Assembly: GCF_028583425.1 (NCBI RefSeq)
Contig: NC_072801.1
Coordinates: 62,759,766-62,823,765 of the forward strand
Direction: 5' to 3'
Origin: Eublepharis macularius
Lineage: Eukaryota > Chordata > Lepidosauria > Squamata > Eublepharidae
Length of the DNA stretch: 64,000 nt
Under the pieces are notes generated by a model. That model was not told the origin of the DNA and searched no databases. It worked only from the letters and a program-made list of their open reading frames with translations. This document shows positions 23,301-31,689 of this stretch, one piece after another. The position numbers were made by a program, and so were the translations under genes. Position 1 is the first letter of the stretch. Every line of letters starts with the position of its first letter.

Positions 23301-25917
23301 TCAGCAGAGTATAATACCAGAAAGTCCACTCTGTGAAGCAACCATTTCTCAAGAACTGATCTCTGTAGTCTGGAAATCAGTTAACTCTGGGAGATATTCA
23401 GGCTATACCTGGAGGTAGGCACCCCTACATATATGTAATGTAGCGTGGATGTGCGTGTTGAGTATGCACACAGTCAGGGGTCATTTCCTAGAAAAAGAGC
23501 TGCAGGAACTCATTAGCATGACTCATTAGCATATGCCACACCCCTTGACCAGGCCGAAATGGCCTGGATTCGGCTGCTACCGGAGGAGGGAGTATTCCCC
23601 CACCTGGCAGTGACCTGATCAGGGCCATTTTGGCCCCAATCCAGGCCGAAAGGGGTCCAAAACGGCTCAAAGGGGCCATTTGGGGCACATTTTGGCCTGG
23701 ATCAGGCCCCAAACGGCTCAGATCGGGTTGGTGCCAGGCAGGGGAGGGGATCCCCGACAGGCACTGACCCAATCCTGGTGGTTTTGGCGCTGATCCCGGC
23801 TGAAACAGGCCCCAAATGGCCAAAAATGGCCATTTTCGGCCCATTTGGACCTGGATCAGTTTCAGCCTGGATCAAGTCAGTGCCGCACAGAGAAGGGTTC
23901 CCCCGCTCAGCACCAACCTGATCCCAGCCGTTCTAGCCCTGATCCCAGTGGAAAAGGGGGCCAAAATGGCCATTTGGGGCCTGGTTCAGGGCTGAAATGG
24001 ACAGAACTGGGTCGGTGCCAGGCGGGGGAGGCTTCCCCCGCCTGGCATTGACCCGATCAGGACGGTTTTGCCCTGATTTGGGCCAAAATGGGCCCGAAAT
24101 GGCCAAAAATGGCCCTTTGGGGCCTGTTTCAGCCAGGATCAAGGCCTAAACGGCTGGGACGGGGTTGGTGCCGGGTGGGGAAGGCTTCCCCCACCCAGCA
24201 CTGACCTGATCCGGATGGTTTTGGCCCTGATCTGGGCCATTTCAGCCCCGATCCGGGCTGTTTCAGCCCCAGTGGAGGCCTAAACGGCCCCAAATTTTTC
24301 AAAGTCAGGTGTGTGGGGCTACCTGACTGTTGGGGGAACTACCGGAACAGTGTTCTGGTGCATTCCCCCTCCAAATGAGCCCTGCACACAGTGTGTATTT
24401 CCTCCTGACTAAGTAAAAACAACTAGTTATCTTACCTTTGGAATTAATGGGTGGGGCTTCCAAGTTGGAAGGTGCCCTTCATAGCAAGTTGTATCATCGC
24501 CGTCTGTCACACTAGCAGTTCTTTTACAATTTTCTTTGAATGGTGGGGAAAGGACATCAGTTCAGTAGTTTTTTATCCAGTTCTGTGTTGGTCAAGCTAG
24601 CCTGTGTCCGCAGAGATGTGCCCAGCTTGACTGTCTACTCCTTGTAGGACCCAAAGTTCTCTTTGCTATTCATAAGCAAGGCACACACACACATATGTAT
24701 CCAGATGTTTGTTTCTGCCCAGATATAATTAGTATTACCCCATGCTCACCATCTTTGCAGACAATGTCCCCTGTTTCTTGTACAGTGCACCATTGATACC
24801 TTGTTGTATTCTCTTATGCACGCCCCTTCCTGTTTGCTGGGTGAGTGTGGAGATCAGCACGTGCCATTCTGATGCCTTTCTTAACCCATTGGTCAGGTTT
24901 GAGCAAGTCATGGGTCAGGAGCTGCTTACCAACTGCACTCTTCTGCTCTGCCATGGGGCAGTCACCCCCTTGGACTTGGTGTCCGTCACAACCTCTTCGG
25001 GCTCCCGTTCCTTCTCCTTCTTAAGCGTGGCCTGGGGCTTCATCTCTGACGTGGACATCGAGAGCGAGAAGTATCGGCACATGGGCTCAGCCCGTTTCAC
25101 CATGGGAACAATGATACGCCTAGCATCCCTCAGCACGTACCGAGGCAGGCTCTCCTACCTGCCTGCTCCAGATGCTGTGGCTCACCGGCCCATCTTGCGT
25201 AGTATCACCATGACAGCCAATGGGAGCCTCCCCTTCCAACGCATGCCCCTCCACCGCACAGTCTCTGACATGGGACTCTGTGAGAAACGTCATGCCTTCC
25301 CCTTCCAGGGGGTGGAGCCCACTGATGAGTCCGCCCCCTCGCCCAACTCCCCACCACCTTCTTCTGGCTTCCAGCCTTCCAGCTTCAACTTCGAGACCTT
25401 GCCCGAGGACTTGGTAGCCGATGGCCAGGGACCAAGGCTGGCAAATCCAACAGTAGCTGCGCCCCGTGTATCTTCTGCCCGGCGTGTGCATGGTCCCCCG
25501 GATAACTTCCTGACCCCACTGGACCAGCCGGTGCCCAAGTCGTGGGTGACATTGGAGGACGATTTTGTGTTGATGTTGGCAATCTACCAGACTCACTTGG
25601 GTGCCGATTTGTTCACTGCACCCTTTGCCTGCTTTAACGACGGCCTCATCCACCTCTGCTACGTCAAAGCAGGCATCTCCCGGGCTGCTCTGATTCGCCT
25701 CTTCTTGGCCATGGAGAAAGGCACTCACTTTGAACAGGAATGCCCCTACCTCGTCCACGTACCTGTCCGCGCCTTCCGCCTGGAACCCCTCACCCGCAAG
25801 GGCATCCTCACCATTGATGGTGAGAGGGTGGAATATGGCCCCATTCAGGGACAAATCCATCATAGTATGGCCAACCTAATCACTGGTATCCACCAGGTTA
25901 AAATTACTACTTTTTGA
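2336..25917 (+). CDS. SPHK2: Sphingosine kinase 2, five coding exons
   Basis: Phosphorylates sphingosine to sphingosine-1-phosphate with ATP; in mammals the SPHK2 type acts in nucleus, ER and mitochondria. Coding exons: 2336-2759, 19527-19676, 21705-21799, 22789-22904, 24897-25917, all GT-AG. Junction phases 1, 1, 0 and 2 keep one frame of 1806 bases (601 residues; human isoforms are 618 and 654). Residues 10-141 match the SPHK2-specific N-terminus (LLHGEFGAYP; FCIYTYP), which SPHK1 lacks. The lipid-kinase catalytic core holds the nucleotide loop NPFGGKG (159-165), SGDGLLYE (216-223) and GILPCGSGNALAG (243-255). AWGFISDVDIESE lies near 307-319, and the C-terminal FRLEPL...DGERVEYGP block spans about 555-580. 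A Pro/Ser-rich linker sits before the last block, as in mammalian SPHK2. Start chosen because the frame opens just upstream of the conserved block and the ATG has a purine at -3. Intron 1 is 16.8 kb and full of repeats. All key motifs are intact. Confidence 0.95.
3037..3846. mobile_element. 810 bp foldback DNA element with long inverted arms
   Basis: The left end CAGTGGCACTTTGGAGACC and the right end GGTCTCTTAAGGTGCCACTG are inverted copies. The pairing continues inward: CTTCAGACAC / GTGTCTGAAG, the ATATAAAGGCTC block, and GGAACTCCATTTCAGCAATC (from about 3347) against its inverse near 3513-3535. The arms are therefore roughly 350 bases each, around a loop near 3420-3500. No protein is encoded. 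Related shorter copies lie at 22345, 28740 and 62495. I found no convincing target duplication. It is a non-autonomous element in intron 1 of SPHK2. Confidence 0.7.
3847..6340. other. SPHK2 intron 1 sequence, no gene recognised
   Basis: No conserved protein motif was recognised. It holds an exon-like segment at 4431-4683 (acceptor TTTTGCAG, open frame, donor CAG|GTAACT), but its 253-base length would break the SPHK2 frame. A strongly A+T-rich stretch is at about 6120-6330. Confidence 0.5.
6344..6510 (+). repeat. tRNA-derived SINE, diverged
   Basis: Reads GTATGGTGGTTACAGC, then ATCTGGGAGC, CCCAAATCCCC (B-box-like) and CCTAACCTACCTCACAGGG. The same block order occurs in better copies at 15604, 50357 and 56505. 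The tRNA part is at the left, so this copy is in plus orientation. Confidence 0.7.
6540..7440 (-). mobile_element. Degraded L2/CR1-like LINE fragment
   Basis: The plus strand carries text corresponding to the reverse of the LINE second-ORF C-terminal region, such as TAGAGCACATTGCAGTTGTCC and AACTGGACCTGGAAATCTAC. It parallels the better copies at 16045 and 30497. No long frame survives, so it is old. Assignment is by similarity of layout and is weaker than for the other two copies. Confidence 0.5.
7441..8750. other. SPHK2 intron 1 sequence, nothing recognised
   Basis: The open frames here are short and show no family motif. The stretch from about 8340 is A+T-rich. I see no repeat family that I can name. 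Confidence 0.5.
8752..9001 (-). repeat. tRNA-derived SINE, minus orientation
   Basis: The tail comes first on the plus strand (TTTATATACTGCCCTTCAGG). It is followed by CCCATGAGGTAGGTGGGG, then GGGGAATCAAACTCAG (inverse B box) and TTAACCACTACACCAAACTGGC (inverse A box, reported in part). The copy is nearly complete. Confidence 0.8.
9195..10478 (-). mobile_element. L1-like LINE, 5'-truncated and internally shortened, with 16 bp target duplications
   Basis: The element (9211-10462) is flanked by a perfect 16-base direct repeat, GGGCTTATCCTGTTCT, at 9195-9210 and 10463-10478. On the minus strand it ends in poly(A), seen as T-run from 9211. The minus-strand frame at 9947-10405 contains the end of an apurinic-type endonuclease (TRIDYILISDSL and ISDHAPI). 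A separate minus frame at 9479-9721 resembles the ORF2 C-terminal tail. The reverse transcriptase core that should lie between them is absent: only about 230 bases separate the frames, where L1 ORF2 would need some 2 kb. The intact duplication suggests a fairly recent target-primed insertion. Confidence 0.85.
10479..12580. other. SPHK2 intron 1 sequence, no gene recognised
   Basis: It contains only short frames with no recognised motif. A C-run lies near 11393-11408 and a G-run near 12474-12488. Nothing here looks like a conserved exon. Confidence 0.5.
12640..13620 (+). mobile_element. L2/CR1-like LINE reverse-transcriptase fragment, interrupted by a MITE
   Basis: The plus strand reads, across several frames, an AAFDTVNHTIL-like block, then CGIPQGFILS (family GVPQGS) and HQYACDTQL (family YADDTQL, with the first catalytic Asp changed to Cys). 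After the insertion at 13231-13462 the fragment resumes with a counterpart of the family's SLGVILD block. Frame is lost several times and the catalytic motif is damaged, so the copy is dead. Confidence 0.75.
13231..13462. mobile_element. Non-autonomous hAT-like MITE nested in the LINE
   Basis: The left arm CAAACTACAAGTGACGCCTG and right arm CAGGCGTCACTTGTAGTTTT are inverted, as are GACACTTGTCAGCT / AGCTGACAAGTGTC and CAAGTTTTGATGGGAAATG / CATTTCCCATCAAAACTTG. The flanking 8-mers CTGACTGA (13223-13230) and CTTAGTGA (13463-13470) agree at 6 of 8 positions, fitting an aged hAT target duplication. It splits the surrounding LINE and is therefore younger than it. Confidence 0.75.
13621..14096. other. 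Unclassified segment, possibly an old repeat
   Basis: The stretch 13790-13970 is richer in CpG than its surroundings and has no conserved reading frame. I cannot place it in a family. It could be a fragment of a repeat not represented elsewhere in the window. Confidence 0.35.
14097..14220 (-). repeat. tRNA-derived SINE tail fragment, minus orientation
   Basis: TTTCTCCCCAAAGTGGCTTACA and CCACCCTGTGAGGAAGGTTAGGC (given in part) match the 3' half of the same SINE at 37605 and 48498. The tRNA head is missing. Confidence 0.65.
14958..15129. mobile_element. Short non-autonomous DNA element, AGGGTTGCCAGCTC family
   Basis: It starts AGGGTTGCCAGCTCTGGGAT. The middle reads CATTTTCTCCAGGGGAACTG, as in the 1154 copy. 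The right end is diverged. Confidence 0.55.
15604..15775 (+). repeat. tRNA-derived SINE
   Basis: It reads GTGTGGTGTAGTGGTAAGTG (A-box region), GGACTAGGATCTGGGAG, then GGCTGTTGTGAGGATAAATG and TTGTAAGCAGCTTTGGGG. The tRNA-like head is at the left. Forward copy of the most common SINE in the window. Confidence 0.8.
16045..17170 (-). mobile_element. L2/CR1-like LINE, 3' half of ORF2 plus 3' UTR
   Basis: The minus-strand frame at 16370-17149 (259 residues) reads the C-terminal part of a Jockey/L2-type polymerase protein: NPDKMEVMLVG, SLGVILDP, a TSRLDYRNALY block, QSVQNAAAWLLSG and LQSLHWL. The 3' UTR (16045-16370) begins on the plus strand with ATTTATGTCATATATAGTCC. The same tail recurs at 33433, 55150 and 61105. 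The unusually long open frame suggests the copy is not very old. It is 5'-truncated, with the catalytic YADD region absent. Confidence 0.85.
17171..19340. other. SPHK2 intron 1 sequence, no gene recognised
   Basis: Only short frames are present. A small (CA)n tract lies at 18411-18424. Nothing conserved was recognised. Confidence 0.5.
19345..20010 (+). repeat. SINE/LINE tail fragments flanking SPHK2 exon 2
   Basis: 19376-19430 (CTGGCTGGACTAATGGGCAC, AAGGCAGCTTTGTGT) and 19890-20005 (GATGGTCCTCCTTTTGATCA, GGCTCTTCTTTCTTA) resemble the 3' tails of squamate retroelements, in plus orientation. They lie on either side of the coding exon at 19527-19676, which is not part of them. Confidence 0.45.
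20852..21085 (+). repeat. tRNA-derived SINE, second family
   Basis: GAAGCGCAGTGGTTAAGTGG and GGTTCGAATCTCTC are good A- and B-box counterparts. They are followed by GCTCAGCAGGTGGCCTCGGG and a tail GAAGAGCAGTATATAAGC, ending in (TTA)n. The same family lies inverted at 39167 and 46718. Its body differs from the main SINE. Confidence 0.8.
22345..22530. mobile_element. Short copy of the foldback element family
   Basis: GGGTAGCCGTGTTAGTCTGT starts the element. TGTCAGGGTATGAGTTTTCA on the left is inverted as CTCATACCCTAACACA on the right, and the end CAGGTGCCACTGGACTC matches the ends of the 3037-3846 element. It lies in intron 3 of SPHK2. Confidence 0.65.
22761..22788. repeat. (CCTT)n microsatellite forming the SPHK2 exon 4 polypyrimidine tract
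   Basis: An uninterrupted CCTT tetranucleotide array runs directly into the acceptor CAG at 22786-22788. It therefore serves as the pyrimidine tract of the splice site. Confidence 0.9.
23218..23426. mobile_element. Short non-autonomous DNA element, AGGGTTGCCA family
   Basis: The left end TAGGGTTGCCATCTCTG and right end GGAGGTAGGCACCCCTA are inverted. The middle includes AACTGATCTCTGTAGTCTGG, as in the copy at 1154. Intron 4 of SPHK2. Confidence 0.6.
23475..24384. mobile_element. Non-autonomous hAT-like element with 8 bp target duplications and a GGCCAAAATGGCC-rich core
   Basis: A perfect 8-base duplication, CACACAGT, flanks the element at 23467-23474 and 24385-24392. The left end CAGGGGTCATTT and right end (inverse) CAGGGCTCATTT make short inverted termini, as in hAT elements. 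After a non-repeated head (AGAGCTGCAGGAACTCATTA) the core is a degenerate tandem array of GGCCTGGATCAGG / GGCCAAAATGGCC units. Spurious frames with Pro, Gln and Trp arise from it. A second copy lies at 34686-35190. It is in SPHK2 intron 4. Confidence 0.85.
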
Positions 25918-27345
25918 TGCAGGTTCCCGCCATCTCATTTCCATGGGCACATAACAGATCTGGTCTGACTTGTATTCTTATCTTCTGCCACATTGCTGCA
26001 AGAGGGAAGGAGTGTGGTGGGAGAGGTGGTGTTGGAGAGAAGAGCCTCCTAATGTGCAATATACCTTTCAGGCACCAGAGGGAGAACTTCAGGGCCACTC
26101 TCTACCTTTCTGGGCCTTTGAGTATGCATGGCAGATACCTCCTTACTGAGCCTATGATAACAGTTCTTGATCCATCCGCCCCCTTTTTCTCTCTCCTACA
26201 ATCTTCTACTGCTGTCTAAGGTGTGATGTGACCCAGTGGCCTACGGCAGGCAAGTGAGAGCCTCTTCTTCCAGTGCATGCCCTTTCACTGACCTTACCTG
26301 CATTGCATAAGCCTAATTTTGCAAGCCTGGCCTGCATTTTCCCTGAAAAGGACTCAGTTTAACTACAGGGAAGGTTTGTGTGAGTTGGGTGGATTGGAGA
26401 TGTGAAGTCCTTCCCTACCTTTCCCCCCTGCTCACCCCAACCTCCGTGCTGCTTCTCTGCACATTCCTTCTGGTAGTACACAATTCCCACTTTTCAACCT
26501 ATTGTAATGTTTTTTTGCACCTCTGCATTAGCCCTTCTCACCAGTGATGGGCAGCAGGCTTAAAACACTTCTCTCCCCTGACCAGCTGTGGTTCAATACC
26601 ATTCCTTTGCCCCTAAGAAACATGAACGTATGGGCCAGTAACAGTACAGGAGCTCAAGCCTCTGGAATCTGTAATCTTTCCGCTACTTCTACAACATTCC
26701 TGTTCTGCTCCCCGTGCTTGGAGGGTCACCCCCTGCTACGCTGCATGCCCTTCTTGCCCAAGAGGCTGCCCTCAAATCCTGCCTTGGTTCCCATTTGACA
26801 AGGATGGGAACAGAAAGCAAAGCGACATAATGTCTTGGTTAATCCATCATTTGCAAGGAAGGAAACCCCCCCCCACCTCTAAATGAAAGGACCAAGACCT
26901 GAAGTGGACATACAAGGTCATCCCTGCCCCCTCCCCCATCATCTGAAACTACTCATTTGCCTCCCTTTTCTGCTGTTAACATATGAGATCCCAGTTGTTT
27001 CACCATGGAGATCCACCTTCTTTCTGGAGTTGTGTTGGGTTCTACTGCCCTTCTTTCTAAAGGGGGTCGTCGCCAAGGGTATTTGGAGGAAAGAGGAGGG
27101 CTAACTTCTCTGCAACCTGCTAAGGCCGTCTTGAGGTGTTGCTATAGGGGGTGAGGTTCACTCCACCCACGCCCGGAAGCTGATCTTTGCTTTTTTCTTT
27201 CTTTCTGGGAATACACTGGATGAATGTAACTAGATATTGCTTGTGCGATAGGGTATGAAGGGTTTAATTTTAACAGGCTGGTTATTTTCTTTCCCCCCCA
27301 CCATGTGGGGATTAACAAGCAATTAAAATGATCTAATATTGTAAT
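25918..27345 (+). other. SPHK2: Probable SPHK2 3' untranslated region
   Basis: The sequence after the stop holds no other gene. A poly(A) signal variant ATTAAA lies at 27322-27327. It is followed by a GT-rich element (GATGTGTGCGCGTG) about 20-35 bases on, which fits a cleavage site near 27345. This is inference; the first canonical AATAAA is only near 28176. Confidence 0.5.
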
Positions 27346-27566
27346 AGATGTGTGCGCGTGACTAAGAAATGTTGCTTTCTGTACACGTTATTTGTTCAAC
27401 ATGAAGATCGGCTTGGCAAGCTGTCTCATCTCTAGTGTGAAAGTGGTAGAACCCGTCTGCCAGCAGTTGGCAAGTAGATAGACCGGCCAATTCACATCAG
27501 AGCATAACAGCCCATGGCTAAAACATTCCCCCTCTTTATTCACTAGCTGCCACCAATTTGGTGAAA

Positions 27567-27570
<4 letters not shown>

Positions 27571-27610
<40 letters not shown>

Positions 27611-27634
27611 GTGAGAGAGAGAGAGAGAGAGAGA
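27571..27634. repeat. (GA)n microsatellite
   Basis: About 64 bases of GA dinucleotide with two small GTGA interruptions. It lies just beyond the proposed SPHK2 3' end. Confidence 0.95.
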
Positions 27635-27639
27635 GTAAG

Positions 27640-29267
27640 AGTTAAGAACTGGACCGCTGTCTCTGACCAAAGGCCAGAATTTTGCAGCAGTGACCAGCCA
27701 GCAGTTGACTTACTGTGTCCTGGGGACAGAGAGACTACTTCTGAAGCTGGGGGTTCCATTTTTAATTATCATGACAAGTATTTATATGAATAGCCAGTAA
27801 TAAGATTTGTCATTTATGAATGTCTGTAGTTTGTCTTTTTTTTTCCTTAAAAAAAAAAGTCACTGGGTAATTGAGGCCAGGACAGCTAATCTCTAATTGC
27901 CAGGGAATCAGTTAGGGTCCAAAGTCTACATTTTTTATCCCAGAAAATGATAGAAGAGTCATGTCTGTAAGGACAATGTCATTTGACCAGTGAACTATGG
28001 TTTGCTACTACTTGACCTCACAAGGTCTTAATGATTCCTGCTAGAAATTTAACAAATCCTTGGCGTTCTTGATTGCTATTTCAAGGTCCCCCCCCACTGT
28101 GAATGCAGCTACTGCAGAGCAAAATTTATGTACTACGATGCAAAGTAAAGCAGTCCTGTGAGACTGACATATTGCAATAAAGTTCAAAGACCAGGACATT
28201 GTTTGATAAGCACAGTTATGACATGAATGATGTGACTGGAACACCCTTCCTAGCCCTTCCCATGGTGCTTCCCTCCACTACAGAATGGAGGATTGCTTTC
28301 CTGTCTAGGAAAGAATTCCCTATGGCTGTTGCAACAGAGTATCATCTGGAAGGGCCTGAAAGGAATTATGGAAATAAACAGCAGATTTCTGGGATTTGTT
28401 CCAGTTAATGTGAGGTGAAAGTATTGCTGTGCAAAGCAGTAGGTATGACACCAATATTCTCTTTTTGTTTGTCGGCACTTGGTCAAGCAAACTAGTTATG
28501 TCCTCTTCGTTCCCCCATCTCATGCTGTTTGCTTTGGGCATGATCGAATCCACATGTAAGAAGAGCTGGTTCCCCCCCAGCCAAGGTATGGTGCCCCCCT
28601 GGCACTTTATAGATCTGTTTAGGCAGGCAGAAATAGGGGTGGGGACTGTTCAGCGCCCTGTAGGTCACAACCCACGGCTGGCACATGACTTCATACAAAC
28701 ACCAGTTTGGGATTCTCACTTCCCACACTGTGTGGCAAAGATTCCAGATGGGTAGTCGTGTTACGTGTGGCAGCAAAATAAAACAAGCTTGTACAGTGGC
28801 ACCTTAAAAACTGGTAAGCTTTCCAGCTGAAGCTTCCGCAGGTCAGCGCTCACTTCACCAGATGCAAGACAAAGTGAGCACTGATCTGTGAAGCTTACGC
28901 TGAAATTATTGTTGCTAGTCTTTAAGGTGTGACAGGACACTCCCGTTTTATTTTCCTGTTATCTCTCTGCTCTCGCCTTTAGATTTACATATTTGTGGTA
29001 AACATCACAGGCTGTGTTCTAGGAAGTGTCCTTGTTCTGCATTTGTTGTTTGTTGCAGTTTTTCAAAAGGCATTTTTGTAGCACTATTTCAGATTTGTAC
29101 AGTCTAACTTCTATGACTGTAGCTTTAAGCAAGAACCTTAGTTTCAGAACTGTATTTAAAATTCAGCTAACTCTAGCTAAAGACCGATCCAGAGTCATGA
29201 GGGCATGTGGCTGCTGTCCACTTTTGCTACAGGGAATGTGTGTGTTTATTGCAGATTTTTAATTGGG
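27640..29267. other. Intergenic spacer between SPHK2 and DBP
   Basis: No gene recognised. It includes a diverged foldback-family copy at about 28740-28960: GGGTAGTCGTGTTA, then GTGGCACCTTAAAAACTGG, with an inverted partner ending CTTTAAGGTGTGAC. Confidence 0.5.
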
Positions 29268-29460
29268 AAGGGGCCGTGGCTCAGCAGTAGAACACCCGGT
29301 CTGCATGCCAAAGGTCTCAGGTTCAATCCCCAAAAGCTCCAGTTAAAAGTAGCATGTGATGCGAAAAGGCCTCTTCCTGAAACCTTCGAGAGCCACTGCC
29401 AATCACAGTAGGCAATACTGACCTGGCTAGACCGAGGACCTGACTTGGTACCTGCTAGCT
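29268..29460 (+). repeat. tRNA-derived SINE, third family
   Basis: It begins GGGGCCGTGGCTCAGCAGTA, a tRNA-like 5' end with A box. Then comes GGTCTCAGGTTCAATCCCC (B box) and a tail AGGCAATACTGACCTGGCTAG. It is distinct from the two other SINE families in the window. Confidence 0.8.
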
Positions 29461-29979
29461 AGAATATATACTGTGGAATATTTGCATTTCCAGTGCTGGG
29501 TTCAGAATTTGCTGTGTTCCTCCACTGATCCCCTCCAAGCATACTTTGTTTGCATTGGTGGGAGGCTAGAACAACAAACAAAATCCTGGCTTTGTCACTG
29601 AATCAGTACACATGATCAGAATTCTTAGAATGGGTGAGACATATTTAAAACATTGCCCTCGCTCATTTAGCGATAATCAGATATCATCAAATAATACCAT
29701 CAGAGGAACACTGAATATCCATTCTTAAACTGTAATGCATATAAGCTTTATATGCATATAAGCTTTATGTTTATATATGAAGGAAAAGGAAAATAATAAC
29801 ATACATTATACATACCAAGCAACAGAGCTGCTTATTGCTCTTAATTTATGCTGGAGCCCGCAGAATTGCTGCTTTAAAAACAATTTATTTTTAAAAATAA
29901 ATTATTCCCGAGAGACTCTCGTCTCTCTGCTGCTTGTCCTTTTCACCTTTCTGGTTGTTGTAGGAGGGGTAAGAAAGGT

Positions 29980-30195
29980 TGGTGGTGGAAAGTTGCTATC
30001 AAGCTATAGCTGACTTGTGGCAATCCCTGCTGGGGTTTTCAAGGCAAGAGACCATCAGAGGTGGTTTGCCATTGCCTGCCTCTGCATAGCAACTCTGGTT
30101 GTCTCTGGAGGTCTCACATCCAATTACTAACCAAGGTTGACCCTGCTTAGGTTCTGAGATTTGACGAGATCACGCTTGCCTGGACTATCCAGATC
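29980..30195 (-). repeat. 5S-rRNA-derived SINE, minus orientation
   Basis: 30111-30175 is the inverse of a 5S rRNA internal promoter region: GTCTCACATCCAATTACTAA, CCCTGCTTAGGTTCTGAGAT and GACGAGATCACGC correspond to the 5S TTAGTACTTGGATGGGAGAC, ATCTCGGAAGCTAAGCAGGG and GATCTCGTC segments. To the left is a shared body with GCTGGGGTTTTCAAGGCAAG and GGTGGTTTGCCATTGCCTGC. Sister copies are at 47942 and 56187. This fits the SINE3 type. Confidence 0.8.
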
Positions 30196-30496
30196 AGGTA
30201 GAATAAGAGAGACCCCCCCAGACAAAGCTGTGTGTTAAAAGAGATCTCCTCCTCCCCACCCTCCTTGTTTGGGCTTCCTGGGAATTCCTGCTTTAGATTT
30301 GATTAAATAACAAGTTTCTAGCTCTGGTGGTTACCCAGAATTTTTTTTGAAAATTTCCATTTGGTGCCAAAGAGGTAAAGCAAGTCTCTTTTTTAAAAAA
30401 GCCAGGAGTCACTCAGTGTTGAACAAGGAATATGCAGGTGTCTGAAGGTGGACTTGGCTGATGAAACTACCTGTGTTTCTCAGCGGTTTGGCCCTC

Positions 30497-31685
30497 ATGA
30501 CTGATTGATTGGATTTATAATCCACCCTCCCAGTAAAGAGGCTCAGGGCAGATTACAATATCATAATATCTATATACACATAAATATAAAACAAAAATAA
30601 AATACTATACAGTATAAAACAATAAAACACAAGTCCACAAAGGACCTCCAGGATGCAGCTTCCAAAACAGAGTTACATTCACATAGTCCTCTGGGGCAGA
30701 TAAGCAGACCCAACCAGAGCAGCAGAAGTGGAGCGGACCAGGCAAGGGGCCAGCAGGATAGTTCGCCAGCTCCTCAACTACAACCAGAGGCCTGGCGGAA
30801 CGTCACCATTTTACTGACTCGGTGGAACTGCAATAAGCCCCATGGAGCCCGAGTCTCACCTGAGAGAGCGTGCCACCAGGCTGGTGCCAGAGCCTGACCT
30901 GGCCAGGCGAACATCCTGGACCAGAGATCACCAGTAGCTGATGTTCAGCTGTGTGTAACACCCTCCAGGGAATATATAGGGAGAGACGGTCCCTCAGGTA
31001 TGAAGATGTCGGCTAAGGACTTTAAAGGTTAAAACTTTGAAATTGACCCGGAATTCAACTGGCACCAGGTGCAGCACAGGTTATATATGTGCCCTAAATG
31101 GGGTCCCCATGAGGACATGTGCCACCACATTCTGAACCAGGTGCAGTTTCCGGGTTAGTCTCAAGGGTAGCCATGTGTAGAGTGAATTAATGTAGTCCAG
31201 TCTGGAGGTAACCATTGCATGGATTACTGTAGCTAGGTCATGGGCAGAGAGAGAGAGGGCGCGAGCTGCCTGGCCTGCCAGAGAGAGAAAAACGCAGATC
31301 TGGCAACCAATACAACCTGGGCCTCCATTGTTAAGGAGGCATCCAGAATCAAACCCAGTCTCCTCACTGCTGACGCAGGCATCAAAGGTGCTCCTGTCAA
31401 GGGCAGGGAGCCGAATTCCCTAACCCAACCCAGATACAGGACCTCTGTCTTCATGGGATTCAGTCTCAATGGACTCTGCTTCATCCACGCAGTCACAGCA
31501 TCCGAAGCTCTGACCAGAACTTCCGGGGCGGCATCCAGCTGGCCGTCCATCAACAGATATAACTGGGTGTCATCAATGTACTGATGGCAACCCAGTCCAA
31601 AGCTCCAGGCCAACTGGGCAAGGGGGTGCATACAGATATTAAGTAACATTGAGGAGAGAATTGCCCGAGGAACACTAGATACCCA
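30497..31685 (-). mobile_element. L2/CR1-like LINE with YIDD polymerase motif
   Basis: The minus frame at 31233-31649 reads LLNICMHPLAQLAW, GLGCHQYIDDTQLYLL (polymerase active-site motif, YIDD in place of YADD), LRLNPMKTEVLYLG and RRLGLILDASLTMEAQV. This is the same protein family as the 16045 element but reaches further 5'. The 3' UTR starts near 30500 on the plus strand with ATTTATAATCCACCCTCCC. The element is 5'-truncated. Confidence 0.85.
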
Positions 31686-31689
31686 CGGG

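Noticed and set aside
23488-24142. Proline/glutamine-rich frames on both strands
   Set aside because: They are produced by the GGCC-rich tandem core of the hAT-like element.
24742-24896. Upstream extension of the SPHK2 last-exon frame to an ATG at 24742
   Set aside because: The human-like sequence begins exactly at the acceptor at 24896. The 51 residues before it are intronic and unlike any SPHK2.
30111-30175. A genuine 5S rRNA gene
   Set aside because: Only the internal region matches, with several differences, and it is fused to a repeated SINE body.
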